Assembly: GCF_004340465.1 (NCBI RefSeq)
Contig: NZ_SLVV01000006.1
Location: 124,001-188,000 of the forward strand
Direction of reading: 5' to 3'
Source: Mesobacillus foraminis
GTDB lineage: Bacteria > Bacillota > Bacilli > Bacillales > Cytobacillaceae
DNA length: 64,000 nt
The first letter of the stretch is position 1. Every line of letters begins with the position of its first letter. Both the position numbers and the translations under genes were made by a program. Positions 47,800 through 56,802 of this stretch are shown one piece after another. The notes under the pieces were generated by a model that was given only the letters and a program-made list of their open reading frames with translations, ran no database searches and was not told the origin of the DNA.

Positions 47800-48636
47800 T
47801 TGTCAGATTCATTGACGACTAGTGAACGTACCATGACACAGCTTAAAGCGGATTGTGAAAGTTGCTTCGGTCTGTGCTGTGTGGCTTTACCTTATGTGAA
47901 AGGAGCTGATTTTGCATTTGATAAGACAGGGGGTTCACCCTGCCGAAATCTGCAATCGGATTATCGCTGCAGCATTCATACGAAACTCAGGGAATCAGGA
48001 TTTCGAGGGTGTGCCGTTTATGAATGCTTTGGTGCAGGACAAAAGGTTTCCCAATCAACGTATGGAGGAAGTGACTGGCGCAGCAGACCCGAAACAGCAC
48101 AGGAAATGTTTGCCGTGTTTCCTGTCATGCAGCAGCTGCATGAAATGCTGTACTATTTACATGAAGCCATGCACCTAGAGGCAGCAAAGCCGATCCTGAA
48201 AGATTTGCAGGTTGCTTACAATAAAACGGAATCTCTTACAGAACTAAACCCAAGCAGGATTTTAAGCCTGAATGTTCCAGACCATCGAGTTCTTGTGAAT
48301 GATTTGCTTTTGCGTACAAGTGAGCTGGCGAGAGCTGAAACACCAGTCAAGAATAGCAGGATGGGAAGGGGCAGTGACCTGATTGGAGCTAAATTAAAGG
48401 GAGCTGACTTAAGGGGGGCAAACTTTAGAGGAGCACTTTTGATTGCGGCTGATTTAAGAGGAGCAGACATGAGAGTGTGTGATTTTATTGGGGCGGATCT
48501 TCGGGATGCGGACTTAAGCGGTGCAAAGCTGACAGGGAGCATTTTTCTTACGCAGGCACAGATTAATTCCGCAAAGGGAGACCGGAACACCAAGCTGCCA
48601 GCAGGGCTAAGGATTCCCGACCACTGGAAGAAGTAA
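47800..48636 (+). CDS. Cys-cluster plus pentapeptide-repeat protein
   Basis: 278 residues from TTG after AAGGACG. The N-terminal part has a metal-site-like Cys set: C-x2-C-x3-CC (CESCFGLCC), then C and C-x-I-H, C, C within ~75 residues, as in YkgJ-type zinc/iron-binding domains. A helical linker follows. Residues ~193-246 form about eleven A(D/N)LxG pentapeptides, a right-handed quadrilateral beta-helix. Pentapeptide proteins can mimic DNA and bind gyrase, but this block is short, and no quinolone-resistance role is implied. Alone in its unit. Confidence 0.8.
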   Translation: MSDSLTTSERTMTQLKADCESCFGLCCVALPYVKGADFAFDKTGGSPCRNLQSDYRCSIHTKLRESGFRGCAVYECFGAGQKVSQSTYGGSDWRSRPETAQEMFAVFPVMQQLHEMLYYLHEAMHLEAAKPILKDLQVAYNKTESLTELNPSRILSLNVPDHRVLVNDLLLRTSELARAETPVKNSRMGRGSDLIGAKLKGADLRGANFRGALLIAADLRGADMRVCDFIGADLRDADLSGAKLTGSIFLTQAQINSAKGDRNTKLPAGLRIPDHWKK

Positions 48637-48728
48637 AAGTGTAAAAATCCATTTATTTTTTGTTTAGAGTTAATTTTGAATCAATTAAACTGGGGCAGAT
48701 TCCACTAATCTGCAGAGGAGGGAGCAGG

Positions 48729-49181
48729 ATGATTCATTTTAGACAAGCGGCGGCACAGGACCTGGAGCGAATTGTTGAAATGCTTGCAGATGATGATCTG
48801 GGGAGTCAGAGAGAGCGTTTTGAGGACCCTTTGCCTCCGTGTTATATGAAAGCTTTTGAGGCAATCGATGCGGATCCAAATAATGAATTAGTTGTTGCCT
48901 GTGAGGGAAATGCGGTAATCGGGGTATTTCAGATAACTTTCACTCCTTATATAACCCATCAAGGCGGATGGCGGGCTACAATTGAAGGTGTAAGGACATG
49001 TTCTGCTGTGCGTGGCCGGGGAATAGGTGCCAAGCTTATTGAATGGGGAATCAGCCTTGCAAAGGAACGCGGCTGTCATTTGGTTCAGCTCACAACCGAT
49101 AAAAAGCGAACAGACGCTTTACGATTTTATGAACGCTTAGGCTTTCAAAACACTCACGAAGGGTTAAAAATGAAATTATAG
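48729..49181 (+). CDS. GNAT acetyltransferase
   Basis: 150 residues with the acetyl-CoA loop VRGRGIGAKLIEWGISLAK and the terminal TDKKRTDALRFYERLGFQ. ATG 48729 follows AGAGGAGGGAG; the longer frame includes intergenic DNA. Substrate unknown. Confidence 0.88.
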   Translation: MIHFRQAAAQDLERIVEMLADDDLGSQRERFEDPLPPCYMKAFEAIDADPNNELVVACEGNAVIGVFQITFTPYITHQGGWRATIEGVRTCSAVRGRGIGAKLIEWGISLAKERGCHLVQLTTDKKRTDALRFYERLGFQNTHEGLKMKL

Positions 49182-49497
49182 TTTTATAATGTTCTGTTTA
49201 AGTGCAGTCAGGATATTAAACTGCAGGGAGATTTTTCTTGTAAGAGCCGTTAGTCATGAACAGCGGATATTTATTTAGGCGTTGTTTATATATAGTAAAA
49301 TCAGCCCAATCAAGAAGTATTTTCTGAGAGGTAATAAATTATTGATATGGCCAATATCACTCTGTCCTGATTCCTGAGGGGATGGAGATTTGTCCAGCAA
49401 TGTAATCAAAATGAAGCTTTAAAGCTTAAATATTGAGAAGCAACTAATGAACCGGAGAAGGAACAAGCTGGAAAACGGCTTGTTCTTTTTTTAGCAT
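49182..49497 (+). terminator. Gene-less stretch ending in a plus-strand terminator
   Basis: No ORF seen. At 49461-49492 stem GAACAAGC/GCTTGTTC is followed by T7 in the plus direction, 280 bases after the acetyltransferase stop. It may end that mRNA or an unseen short transcript, and could serve the converging DUF421 gene poorly. Confidence 0.6.
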
Positions 49498-50094
49498 TCA
49501 TTGAAGATACTTCGGGTGTTTTTGTTGTTTCCCCTTCATTTCTTCAAAAAGATTGGGCTTATTTTGAGAGCTGGGTGTTTCTTCGTTTGACGATAGCTCT
49601 GGAAAGTAACTGTTCATTAATTTTTTAAATTCACCCATGGTTAAAGGTTTAGCATCATCCTTTAATTCGTACCCAAGCTGACCGTTCGGTTCGATTGTTG
49701 CTGTTTTAACATCTTCTATGCGGGATATGCCTGAATTGCGCAGCCTCATTTCAAGCTGATCCACTGTTAATCTCAGTTTTTTTAGATTAGGGACATTTAA
49801 CATTCCATTTTGAATGACAATCTTTGACTTGCCTGTAATGAATTTTTCGAAGGTATTTGACTTAATTTGCACATATTCCAGGATGACGATTGCCAGGATA
49901 AAAATTCCGGCACCTATGATGGCTTTCAGAACACTTTTTTGGACAACTGGCTGAACGATGATCGTACCGATGGAGATCATGACAACAGTCTGGGCCATTG
50001 TCATCTGTGAAATAGATTTCCTGCCTGCAATTCTAAACAGGAGAATGCCGGATAAAATTAACACTAAAGGTTCCCAAAGTATGTTCGTATCCAT
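49498..50094 (-). CDS. DUF421 (YetF/YrbG) membrane protein
   Basis: 198 residues: three N-terminal helices, with FRIAGRKSISQMTMAQTVVM and SIGTIIVQP, the signature of the YetF family, then the cytoplasmic beta domain containing LTVDQLEMRLRNSGISRIED and TATIEPNGQLGYEL. The C-terminal tail is Lys/Gln rich. In Bacillus some members assemble in spore membranes; molecular function is unknown. Confidence 0.88.
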   Translation of the reverse strand: MDTNILWEPLVLILSGILLFRIAGRKSISQMTMAQTVVMISIGTIIVQPVVQKSVLKAIIGAGIFILAIVILEYVQIKSNTFEKFITGKSKIVIQNGMLNVPNLKKLRLTVDQLEMRLRNSGISRIEDVKTATIEPNGQLGYELKDDAKPLTMGEFKKLMNSYFPELSSNEETPSSQNKPNLFEEMKGKQQKHPKYLQ

Positions 50095-50264
50095 AAAATC
50101 ACCCTTTTAATAACGTAGTCTTTTTTTAAAGTAAACGGTTCTAAGTCATTTTATCCTCTTAAAGGTGAATTTATGGAAGCCCTTGGGAGGCAACAGGGGT
50201 TTGTCGGCGCTGAATATTATTAGCTGACTGGGAGCATTCTAAAAGAAAAAAGGATTGTAGGCGA

Positions 50265-50732
50265 ATGAAACCCAATAAAATTTACTTGGCTATGTTAGTT
50301 GCCCCGTGGCTTTCCTTCCCTTTCCTGGGAATGAAAACATTCAGGAGATTTTTTCCAGCTACCCTGTTTATCTGTCTTGTTGTGGTCGGAGAAACCATTG
50401 TGGCACGAAAAAAGGTGTGGTGGTGGTTTTATAAAAAACTCAATAAAAATTTGATAGGTGAAGCTCCACTTATCGCCGGGCCATTTTTTATAGGATCCTT
50501 ATGGATATTGAAATTTACATATGGAAAGTTTTTGACGTATATGACAGCCAACCTGTTGGTCGATTCCTTTTTTGTTTATGTCGTCATTAACTGGTTTAAG
50601 CAAAGAGGATATGCTGCTCTCGTTCGTTTACAAAAAGGCCAGTTATTAATGATCTTCCTTTTTAAAGCTATTTTGCTTTATACGTTTCAATTCATAAAGG
50701 AGAAAAGAGATGCAGCCTCCAATACTCAGTAA
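50265..50732 (+). CDS. Hypothetical multi-helix membrane protein
   Basis: 155 residues with four to five hydrophobic helices (LAMLVAPWLSFPFLGM, LFICLVVVGETIVA, APLIAGPFFIGSLWILKF, and later two), aromatic rich, with a basic WWWFYKKLNKN loop. Family not recognised. Ribosome site before the ATG is weak. Confidence 0.55.
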   Translation: MKPNKIYLAMLVAPWLSFPFLGMKTFRRFFPATLFICLVVVGETIVARKKVWWWFYKKLNKNLIGEAPLIAGPFFIGSLWILKFTYGKFLTYMTANLLVDSFFVYVVINWFKQRGYAALVRLQKGQLLMIFLFKAILLYTFQFIKEKRDAASNTQ

Positions 50733-50770
50733 GGTGCATCTTTGCGCTCTTTAGAAAGTTTATATGTTTC

Positions 50771-51724
50771 TTAACTATGCCTAATGGTGATGGGGTAGAG
50801 ATAAGGTTTTTTTGGCTCAGCTATTTCCTGCCAATTTGTCACTTTAATATAAGGGAGAAGTGCTCCCTTATAAGTTGTGACACCGATGATTCCCTCGGCG
50901 TTAATCCAGGAGTCTTTTTTTAGCCTGGAGGCATCACGGAATTCGGATAGAAATCCGATAATTCCGGCATCTGCCACACAATGGGTGATCAGAAAACGGG
51001 AGATGACCAGCTGGTTTCCATTAAAGCCTTCTTCTTTATATACAAAACCGGTAAGCTCTATCTTCCGGCCTTTATATTTATTCACATCCGTTGAGATTTC
51101 CTCAAAAAAACTTGAATAAATTCTATCATTCAGCTTAATTACCTCTGAGTTCTCCAGCGCCATCATCAATTTGTCATACTCTTCACTTCTCATTTCATTT
51201 TCGCTTCCAGTTGTCAGATCGTCCCCGGGTTCTTCCACATTTTGCTCCCCAGTAGCTGTACCCTTGTTTATATGTTTGTTATGTAAGCGGCTATCTTCCC
51301 CATTTTCAGAATCTGGATTACCGGATCCTGATAAAGTAATCATGGCCCCTTTTTTATTGGCAATAGATGCATCTAAAACCTTGGCTGGAAGCAAAAATCC
51401 TGTTAGTAAGGGAAAAACAATCATAGCGCAGGATATGAGTTTTTTTGTCGTGAACGGGGTATCCCCATGCTCATGTGTATGTCCAAGTGAGCAACATTGA
51501 CTTTTTTTACAGTCTGAATAGGTGTGAACTGGTGCGGAACTCCATACACGAGTAATTTGAATTAAAAACAACAATAGAAAGATAATGGCTGCGGACTGGC
51601 TAAGGTGATCATATTTTGGATTGATGAATTTATTAATTTCCCCGGTATAATGCAGGTTGAAGAGAAAAATAGAAAAACTAATCAGTATGAGAGCTCGCGT
51701 CGCTTGTTGACTATTAAATTTCAT
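50771..51724 (-). CDS. ycgQ: YcgQ-like TIGR03943 family protein, zinc-regulated
   Basis: 317 residues: two N-terminal helices flanking a Cys/His-rich segment (SDCKKSQCCSLGHTHEHGDT), a third helix, a low-complexity polar linker (~135-180) and a C-terminal beta domain with KGRKIELTGFVYKEEGF and HCVADAGIIGF. It partners the upstream permease YcgR in a Zur-controlled operon. Probably helps metal or metallophore transfer across the membrane; exact role unknown. The Cys/His cluster is a plausible Zn site. Confidence 0.88.
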   Translation of the reverse strand: MKFNSQQATRALILISFSIFLFNLHYTGEINKFINPKYDHLSQSAAIIFLLLFLIQITRVWSSAPVHTYSDCKKSQCCSLGHTHEHGDTPFTTKKLISCAMIVFPLLTGFLLPAKVLDASIANKKGAMITLSGSGNPDSENGEDSRLHNKHINKGTATGEQNVEEPGDDLTTGSENEMRSEEYDKLMMALENSEVIKLNDRIYSSFFEEISTDVNKYKGRKIELTGFVYKEEGFNGNQLVISRFLITHCVADAGIIGFLSEFRDASRLKKDSWINAEGIIGVTTYKGALLPYIKVTNWQEIAEPKKPYLYPITIRHS

Positions 51725-51734
51725 TGAGACCCTC

Positions 51735-52736
51735 CTACAATATGCTGTACGTGAGCATGAGAATAGTAAAAACAGTACAAATCACGATTGCCAGGACAGA
51801 AATGACAAATTTAAAACTAAAAACACTGGCCATCATAATTGTATTCTTTAGGTCCATCATCGGACCGAAGATTAAAAAGCCCAGTATCGGCGTTGCAGGA
51901 AAAATGCTGCTAAAAGAAGCGCCAATAAAAGCATCCGCTTCGGAACAAAGTGATAACACAAACGCTAGTCCCATCATGACAAGAGTAGAGGACGCTATGC
52001 CTCCGCCGATATTCAGCAGCGAGCCAGCAGACATATACGTTTGTACAAAAGCCGCCAAGAAGGCTCCGGCAATTAAATACTTCCCCATATCAAAAAACTC
52101 ATCAATCGAATGCAGAAGCATTGACCATAACTTGTCTAAAAATGATGATTTCAAAGGTGAGCTGTGATGGTGGGAAGCAGACAGGAGGGACGGTTTTAAC
52201 TGGTTTTGCTTAAATAGCAAGCTGACACTGAAGGCTGCAATCAGGGCAATCAGGAAGCCCATTCCCATTCTTGAAGCAGCCATTTTTATATCGTTGCCAA
52301 ATGCCATATAGGTTGACGCAATAACAATTGGATTAATAAGAGGACCTGTCAGCATAAAACCAATTCCCGCGGCAACAGGAACCCCTTTTTCTACAAGCCT
52401 TCTTACAATGGGAACAATTCCGCATTCACATGCTGGGAAAAGGGCGCCTATAATGCAGCTCATTGTCACTGCCAAGTATTTATTCTTAGGAAGCCACAAA
52501 CGAATATGTTCTTCGGTTACAAAGATTTGGATCAAACCTGCTATTAGAACTCCAATTAAAACAAAGGGCAAGGATTCTATTAAAATGCTTAAGAAAATAG
52601 TATTCAGGTTTAAAATTGATGAAGGAAGCTGGAAAGTACCCGAAATACTAGAAATAATGCTGAGAAGCAATAACACAGCACTTATGGCAGCAATCCCTGT
52701 GAGATCTAAAAGATTGGACCGGATCATTCTGAACAT
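51735..52736 (-). CDS. ycgR: YcgR-like permease (DUF318/YraQ family)
   Basis: 333 residues, about eight to ten helices, with the family signature ALFPACECGIVPIVRRLVEKG (Cys-x-Cys near residue 100) and GFMLTGPLINPIVIASTY, and a His-rich loop SASHHHSSPL. First gene of the ycgR-ycgQ unit, ten bases before ycgQ. Two Zur boxes upstream mean expression under zinc starvation. Confidence 0.9.
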   Translation of the reverse strand: MFRMIRSNLLDLTGIAAISAVLLLLSIISSISGTFQLPSSILNLNTIFLSILIESLPFVLIGVLIAGLIQIFVTEEHIRLWLPKNKYLAVTMSCIIGALFPACECGIVPIVRRLVEKGVPVAAGIGFMLTGPLINPIVIASTYMAFGNDIKMAASRMGMGFLIALIAAFSVSLLFKQNQLKPSLLSASHHHSSPLKSSFLDKLWSMLLHSIDEFFDMGKYLIAGAFLAAFVQTYMSAGSLLNIGGGIASSTLVMMGLAFVLSLCSEADAFIGASFSSIFPATPILGFLIFGPMMDLKNTIMMASVFSFKFVISVLAIVICTVFTILMLTYSIL

Positions 52737-52941
52737 AGTATTCCTCCACTTGTTTTTACTAGTTTTGATTGATAGTTTAATGTACGTCTTTATGCGAATA
52801 TGTATGACAGAAATCCTGCCTGTTTTCCTGTGTGTCAGGCTTTGCTATTACCGATGCCGAATTGCCGCAGGTAAATTAGCTTGTCTTAGAGTAGATTCCT
52901 TTTCCGAACTCCATTTTTAGTTATATTCTCTGGTTTTAAAA

Positions 52942-52960
52942 TGGAATCATTACGATTTAT
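52942..52960 (-). promoter_or_regulatory. Zur box, proximal
   Basis: Minus strand ATAAATCGTAATGATTCCA; the half AAATCGTAAT is perfect against AAATCGTAATnATTACGATTT. About 205 bases before ycgR. Confidence 0.75.
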
Positions 52961-52996
52961 AACCTGGAACAAAACGGCTGCTTTTTAAAAGAATAT

Positions 52997-53016
52997 TAGG
53001 AATCATTACGATTTAT
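52997..53016 (-). promoter_or_regulatory. Zur box, distal
   Basis: Minus strand ATAAATCGTAATGATTCCTA, sharing 17 consecutive bases with the proximal box, 56 bp away. The duplication makes zinc control of ycgRQ secure. Confidence 0.75.
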
Positions 53017-53434
53017 GCACGGGAATTTGAGGAGAAAGGGGAATCACAGATAGCAAACGTGTATGATTTTTTTTCATATACCTTTTGCGAAGTCATTCTT
53101 AAAGAAGAAAAGGGTAGGGAGGTGTTCAATGTTGGTGTCAGTCTATGGGCTGTGAACTTTTCTTTGCTATTGCAGGGCCAGTGATTAGTAACCTGAGCTA
53201 GCAGTTAAGTAAGTGTAAATGTTGCGGGTGGTTCGACAATGTTAATAATAGAAGATGGTTGAGGAGCATTAAGAAGAGAAGGGAGCTTTAGCTGTAGAAA
53301 TTAAACTGGAGCAGAACTCTTGGGTGTGATCCTTAAGAAATTGGCAAGCAAGCAATGATTGCATCGAACTCAGCTGAAGTAAGTCAGTATGCACAGAAGG
53401 GAATGACCTCCAAAAATGGCAAATAAGAATCTGC
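53017..53434. other. Gene-less stretch
   Basis: No gene seen. GGGAGG near 53117 precedes only a seven-codon frame. Confidence 0.4.
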
Positions 53435-53608
53435 TCAGCTTACAATTTTTTGATATTCATTTATAAAGTAGTCTAGTTCTATGCTCGCCTGAATCGTTTG
53501 TTCATGGCACAGCCCTTGTTTTTGGCCAATGTCCATCAGTTCCAATCTTAAAAATTCAATATATACTTTAAGTTCAAAGGGATCTAAAATTAACGTGTCT
53601 TTTTCCAT
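53435..53608 (-). CDS. Spo0E-like aspartyl-phosphate phosphatase
   Basis: 57 residues from ATG 53608 after AAAGAGGT. Helical hairpin IEFLRLELMDIGQKQG then the Spo0E signature S-x-E-L-D in QASIELDYFINEYQK. Members dephosphorylate Spo0A~P and delay sporulation. The longer frame begins upstream of the ribosome site. Length matches small Spo0E paralogues. Confidence 0.78.
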   Translation of the reverse strand: MEKDTLILDPFELKVYIEFLRLELMDIGQKQGLCHEQTIQASIELDYFINEYQKIVS

Positions 53609-53766
53609 TTCAATACCTCTTTCAGGTGAAGTCAATAAAATCACAAAACTTATTTTACCAATTTCTCCTAGATACTTTCAAAAGGTATTTTCTATAGATA
53701 TTGATCGAAAGACCAGATATTGGAGTTATTAAATATTTACCTTCTGGTTGGAGTACACATAAGCCA

Positions 53767-53895
53767 GTTGATTTCCATTCCAGGCGCTTCGCTTTCCGCG
53801 GGGCTGGCGCTGAGCCTCCTCGTCGCAAGCTCCTGCGGGGTCTCAGCTGTCCAGCTGATTCCGCAGGAGTCTACGCGCCTTCCACTCCAATCAAC
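53767..53895. repeat. Bacillaceae ~130-bp interspersed dyad repeat
   Basis: Ends GTTGATT...AATCAAC are inverted. Inside are GGCGCTTCGCTTTCCGCGGG, GCTGAGCCTCCTCGTCGC, paired CTCCTGCGG/CCGCAGGAG, GTCTCAGCTG and TCTACGCGCCTTCCACTCC. It is GC-rich against AT-rich surroundings. I recognise this element from many Bacillus-group genomes, where it is intergenic and multicopy. Function unknown. Confidence 0.85.
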
Positions 53896-54106
53896 AGGGG
53901 TTTAATAGTCAATGGGAAACAAACTGTAACTTGACAACAAACGAATATTCCTAATTTCATAAAAAATATTTTATCATTAACACACCCAGGAAAGGAAAGA
54001 ACTGCAACTGCACTTTCTTGTTTTTTAGCTTGCTGTTTTCAGGTTTTACGGAATAATTTGTCTTTGATTAGTAAAAGATAAGGAAAAATTAATAGGGGAA
54101 ATTGAT

Positions 54107-55135
54107 TTGACTACCATTAAACCAATCAAAGTAGGATCAAAAGAATCCAATTCAAACGAAAAATTAACATCTGCGGAAATGGGAAAGCTTTGGGCAACAT
54201 ATATGGGGAATAGCATGTCAAAGCAAATCCTGACCTATTATCTTAAGAATGTGGAAGATGAGGATATCAAGAATTTACTAAAAAATGCCTTATCATTATG
54301 CGAAGATTTTTTAGCAAGCATTACAGAGATATTTAAAAAGGAAAATTTCCCGATTCCCGTTGGATTTTCAGAAGAAGATGTTAACCTCGAAGCTCCGAGA
54401 TTATTTGAGGATGAGTTCTATGTTCATTATTTAAAATATACGGCTAAAGCAGGGATGAGCATTTACAATGTGGCAATCCCATTAATGTACAGAAAAGACG
54501 TAAAGGATTTTTTTCATAACTGTATGAAAATGACAGTAGATTTCATGGAGCAACTAAAGGAAATTCTAATGAGTAAGGGATACATTATAAAGCCGCCTTA
54601 TATTCCGGTTCCTGAGAAGGTAAATTTCTTACATGGAAATTTTCTAAATGGATTTACTGGGCAGGTGCGTCCTTTGCATGCAATGGAAATCACGCATCTT
54701 TACGATAATATTGAAAATAATGCGACCAGCAAAGCGCTCATTTTAGGATTTAGTCAAGTTGCAAAAAAAGATAAAATCCGGGAGTTATTTATTAGAGGGA
54801 AGGATCTCACCCACAAATCTGTAGAACGCTATATCAATCAATTACATAGCTCAAACCTGCCGGCACCGGCGCCTCTGGACCATTTAGTCACAACGTCAAC
54901 AATATCTCCGTTTTCTGAAAAGCTCATGCTTTTTCATAAAATGGATATGTTTTCAATGAAGGTAAGAGCCTTTGGAAACTCGGTAGCAGTAAACGGGAGA
55001 CACGATATCGCTATGATGTATACAAAATCATTAATGAACATCTCGATTTTTGTAGAGGATGCAGCAAAAATCATGCTGGATAACGGCTGGTTTGAACAGC
55101 CGCCAGAAGCCGTTGACCGCGAAAACCTACTTTGA
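54107..55135 (+). CDS. DUF3231 family protein
   Basis: 342 residues, TTG start after AGGGG. Two similar all-helical halves (~15-165 and ~185-330), each with MGKLWATYMGNSMSKQILTY- or EITHLYDNIENNATSKALIL-like helix, consistent with the paired ferritin-like DUF3231 repeat. Members are common in Bacillus, often several per genome; biochemical role unknown. Followed by a terminator. Confidence 0.85.
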   Translation: MTTIKPIKVGSKESNSNEKLTSAEMGKLWATYMGNSMSKQILTYYLKNVEDEDIKNLLKNALSLCEDFLASITEIFKKENFPIPVGFSEEDVNLEAPRLFEDEFYVHYLKYTAKAGMSIYNVAIPLMYRKDVKDFFHNCMKMTVDFMEQLKEILMSKGYIIKPPYIPVPEKVNFLHGNFLNGFTGQVRPLHAMEITHLYDNIENNATSKALILGFSQVAKKDKIRELFIRGKDLTHKSVERYINQLHSSNLPAPAPLDHLVTTSTISPFSEKLMLFHKMDMFSMKVRAFGNSVAVNGRHDIAMMYTKSLMNISIFVEDAAKIMLDNGWFEQPPEAVDRENLL

Positions 55136-55220
55136 AAGTTAAGGGAAAGATTACTAATAATTCATTTTTTCTATCCTACCAGCTGGGCAAATGAGCAGTA
55201 ATTTGAAGAAATTGATAATG

Positions 55221-55247
55221 ACCGCTGATACATCAAGCGGTTTTTTT
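55221..55247 (+). terminator. Terminator after DUF3231 gene
   Basis: Stem ACCGCT/AGCGGT followed by T7. Confidence 0.8.
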
Positions 55248-55284
55248 ATTTGGGTAGACGCGAGATATAAATTTTACAAAAAAA

Positions 55285-55301
55285 TTAGTACCAGGTATTA
55301 A
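55285..55301. promoter_or_regulatory. FapR operator before fabH
   Basis: TTAGTACCAGGTATTAA closely fits the FapR site TTAGTACCTRNTACTAA. FapR is released by malonyl-CoA, so fabH should rise with fatty-acid demand. Confidence 0.8.
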
Positions 55302-55350
55302 AATTAGGTGGTAAAATAGGGTGTATGATTGTAATCGAGGGGGTTCTTTT

Positions 55351-56334
55351 ATGTTCAGCTCAAGAGCACGAATAACGGCAATAGGGTCATACGTTCCGGA
55401 AAGAGTGTTAACCAATGCCGATTTAGAAAAAATGGTTGAGACCAACGATGAATGGATCGTAAAACGTTCCGGGATTAAAGAACGAAGAATCGCCCAAGAA
55501 GGTGAGTTCACCAGCGACATAAGCTACCAAGCGGTAGTAAATTTGATGGAACGATACAATAAATCGGTCGAAGATGTGGATATGATTCTTGTTTGTTCTA
55601 TGACACCTGATTTTAAAACCCCGAGTGTTGCCTCGTTAGTACAGGCAAAACTGGGGATAAAAAATACCGGGGCGATCGATATAAACGCTGCCTGTGCCGG
55701 ATTTACATATGGGCTGCATGTTGCGAATGGATTAATAACAGCCGGCCTGCATAAAAAAATTCTGGTCATTGGAGCAGAAACACTGTCCAGAATAACTGAT
55801 TTTGAGGATCGGACAACGTGTATCCTGTTTGGGGATGGTGGAGGAGCGGTCCTTGTGGAATATGATGAAGTGCAGCCCAGTTTTATTTCATCCCATTTGG
55901 TTTCAGAAGGGGAAGGGGGCAAAACATTATATGCGACCCATCTTTCAAGTTCTATGAATGGAGAAGACTTAGTTCATACTGGCAAGCTGGTTCAAAGCGG
56001 ACGGGATGTTTATAAATGGGCAGTCACCACTGTGCCAAAAGGGATGGAAAGACTGACAGAGCTTGCAGGCACCTCCTTGGAGGAAGTTCAATGGTTTGTA
56101 CCTCATAGTGCAAACTTGAGGATGATTGAGTCCATCTGTGAAAGAAGCGGATTTCCGATTGATCAGACCCTGTACAGTCTGGTGAATTATGGAAATACTT
56201 CAGCTGCGACGATTCCGCTATCTCTGGATATAGGAGTAAAGGAAGGGAAACTCAGAACGGGAGACAAAGTGCTGCTATATGGATTTGGCGGCGGTTTAAC
56301 TCAGGCGGGATTGCTCATTAATTGGACTCTTTAG
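55351..56334 (+). CDS. fabH: Beta-ketoacyl-ACP synthase III
   Basis: 327 residues with the complete KAS III triad: C115 in NAACAGFTYG, H252 in VPHSANLRMI, N282 in NYGNTSAAT. It condenses a short, often branched, acyl-CoA with malonyl-ACP to begin fatty-acid synthesis. ATG 55351 follows GAGGGGG. Standing alone with its own FapR box, it resembles B. subtilis fabHB (yhfB) rather than the fabHA-fabF pair; the paralogue assignment is inferred. Confidence 0.93.
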   Translation: MFSSRARITAIGSYVPERVLTNADLEKMVETNDEWIVKRSGIKERRIAQEGEFTSDISYQAVVNLMERYNKSVEDVDMILVCSMTPDFKTPSVASLVQAKLGIKNTGAIDINAACAGFTYGLHVANGLITAGLHKKILVIGAETLSRITDFEDRTTCILFGDGGGAVLVEYDEVQPSFISSHLVSEGEGGKTLYATHLSSSMNGEDLVHTGKLVQSGRDVYKWAVTTVPKGMERLTELAGTSLEEVQWFVPHSANLRMIESICERSGFPIDQTLYSLVNYGNTSAATIPLSLDIGVKEGKLRTGDKVLLYGFGGGLTQAGLLINWTL

Positions 56335-56802
56335 ACTAATTTGATAAAGAATGTAATGTCACGAAGAAATTGCTCCTTCGGAAATGACAATCTCTTAAAT
56401 GTTAATTTACTGGCATACCATAAAGAGAGTTATAACTAAAATAAAAAGGAATCAAAGAGAGGGTGTCAGCCAGGACTCCCTTTTTTTATGGACCAAGTCC
56501 AATTCATTCATTTAGAATTCAGTGCTGCATCTTCCAATCGGGTTCCTGGCTTCGTGAAAAACAAGATGGAAAAAATCGGCACAGGGAAATCTTTAACTCT
56601 TTGGTTTTGTTGAAGTAATAGAAATTAAAAGAATCAGGTAGAAGGAATGTCTCAACAAATACAAGAACAGTTTGGCTAATCAGATTCTCCTGGTTAGCCT
56701 TTTTAGTGTGCCGGTCAACGATTTGCCAGTGCGCTTTTTGTTTTGTGACATAATTTTCACAGGAATTATTGATTCGAGGTGGAAATTTCAAAATGAAAAC
56801 GC
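56335..56802 (+). terminator. Intergenic stretch with two plus-strand terminators
   Basis: 56459-56486: stem GGG-t-GTC/GAC-t-CCC then T7, probable end of fabH mRNA. 56672-56706: stem GGCTAA-t-CAG/CTG-g-TTAGCC then T5. The second has no clear gene before it; the 170 bases between hold only short frames. Confidence 0.6.

Noticed and set aside
47800-48636. Quinolone-resistance (Qnr-like) role for the pentapeptide protein
   Set aside because: The beta-helix block is about a quarter of Qnr length and lacks the loops needed for gyrase protection.
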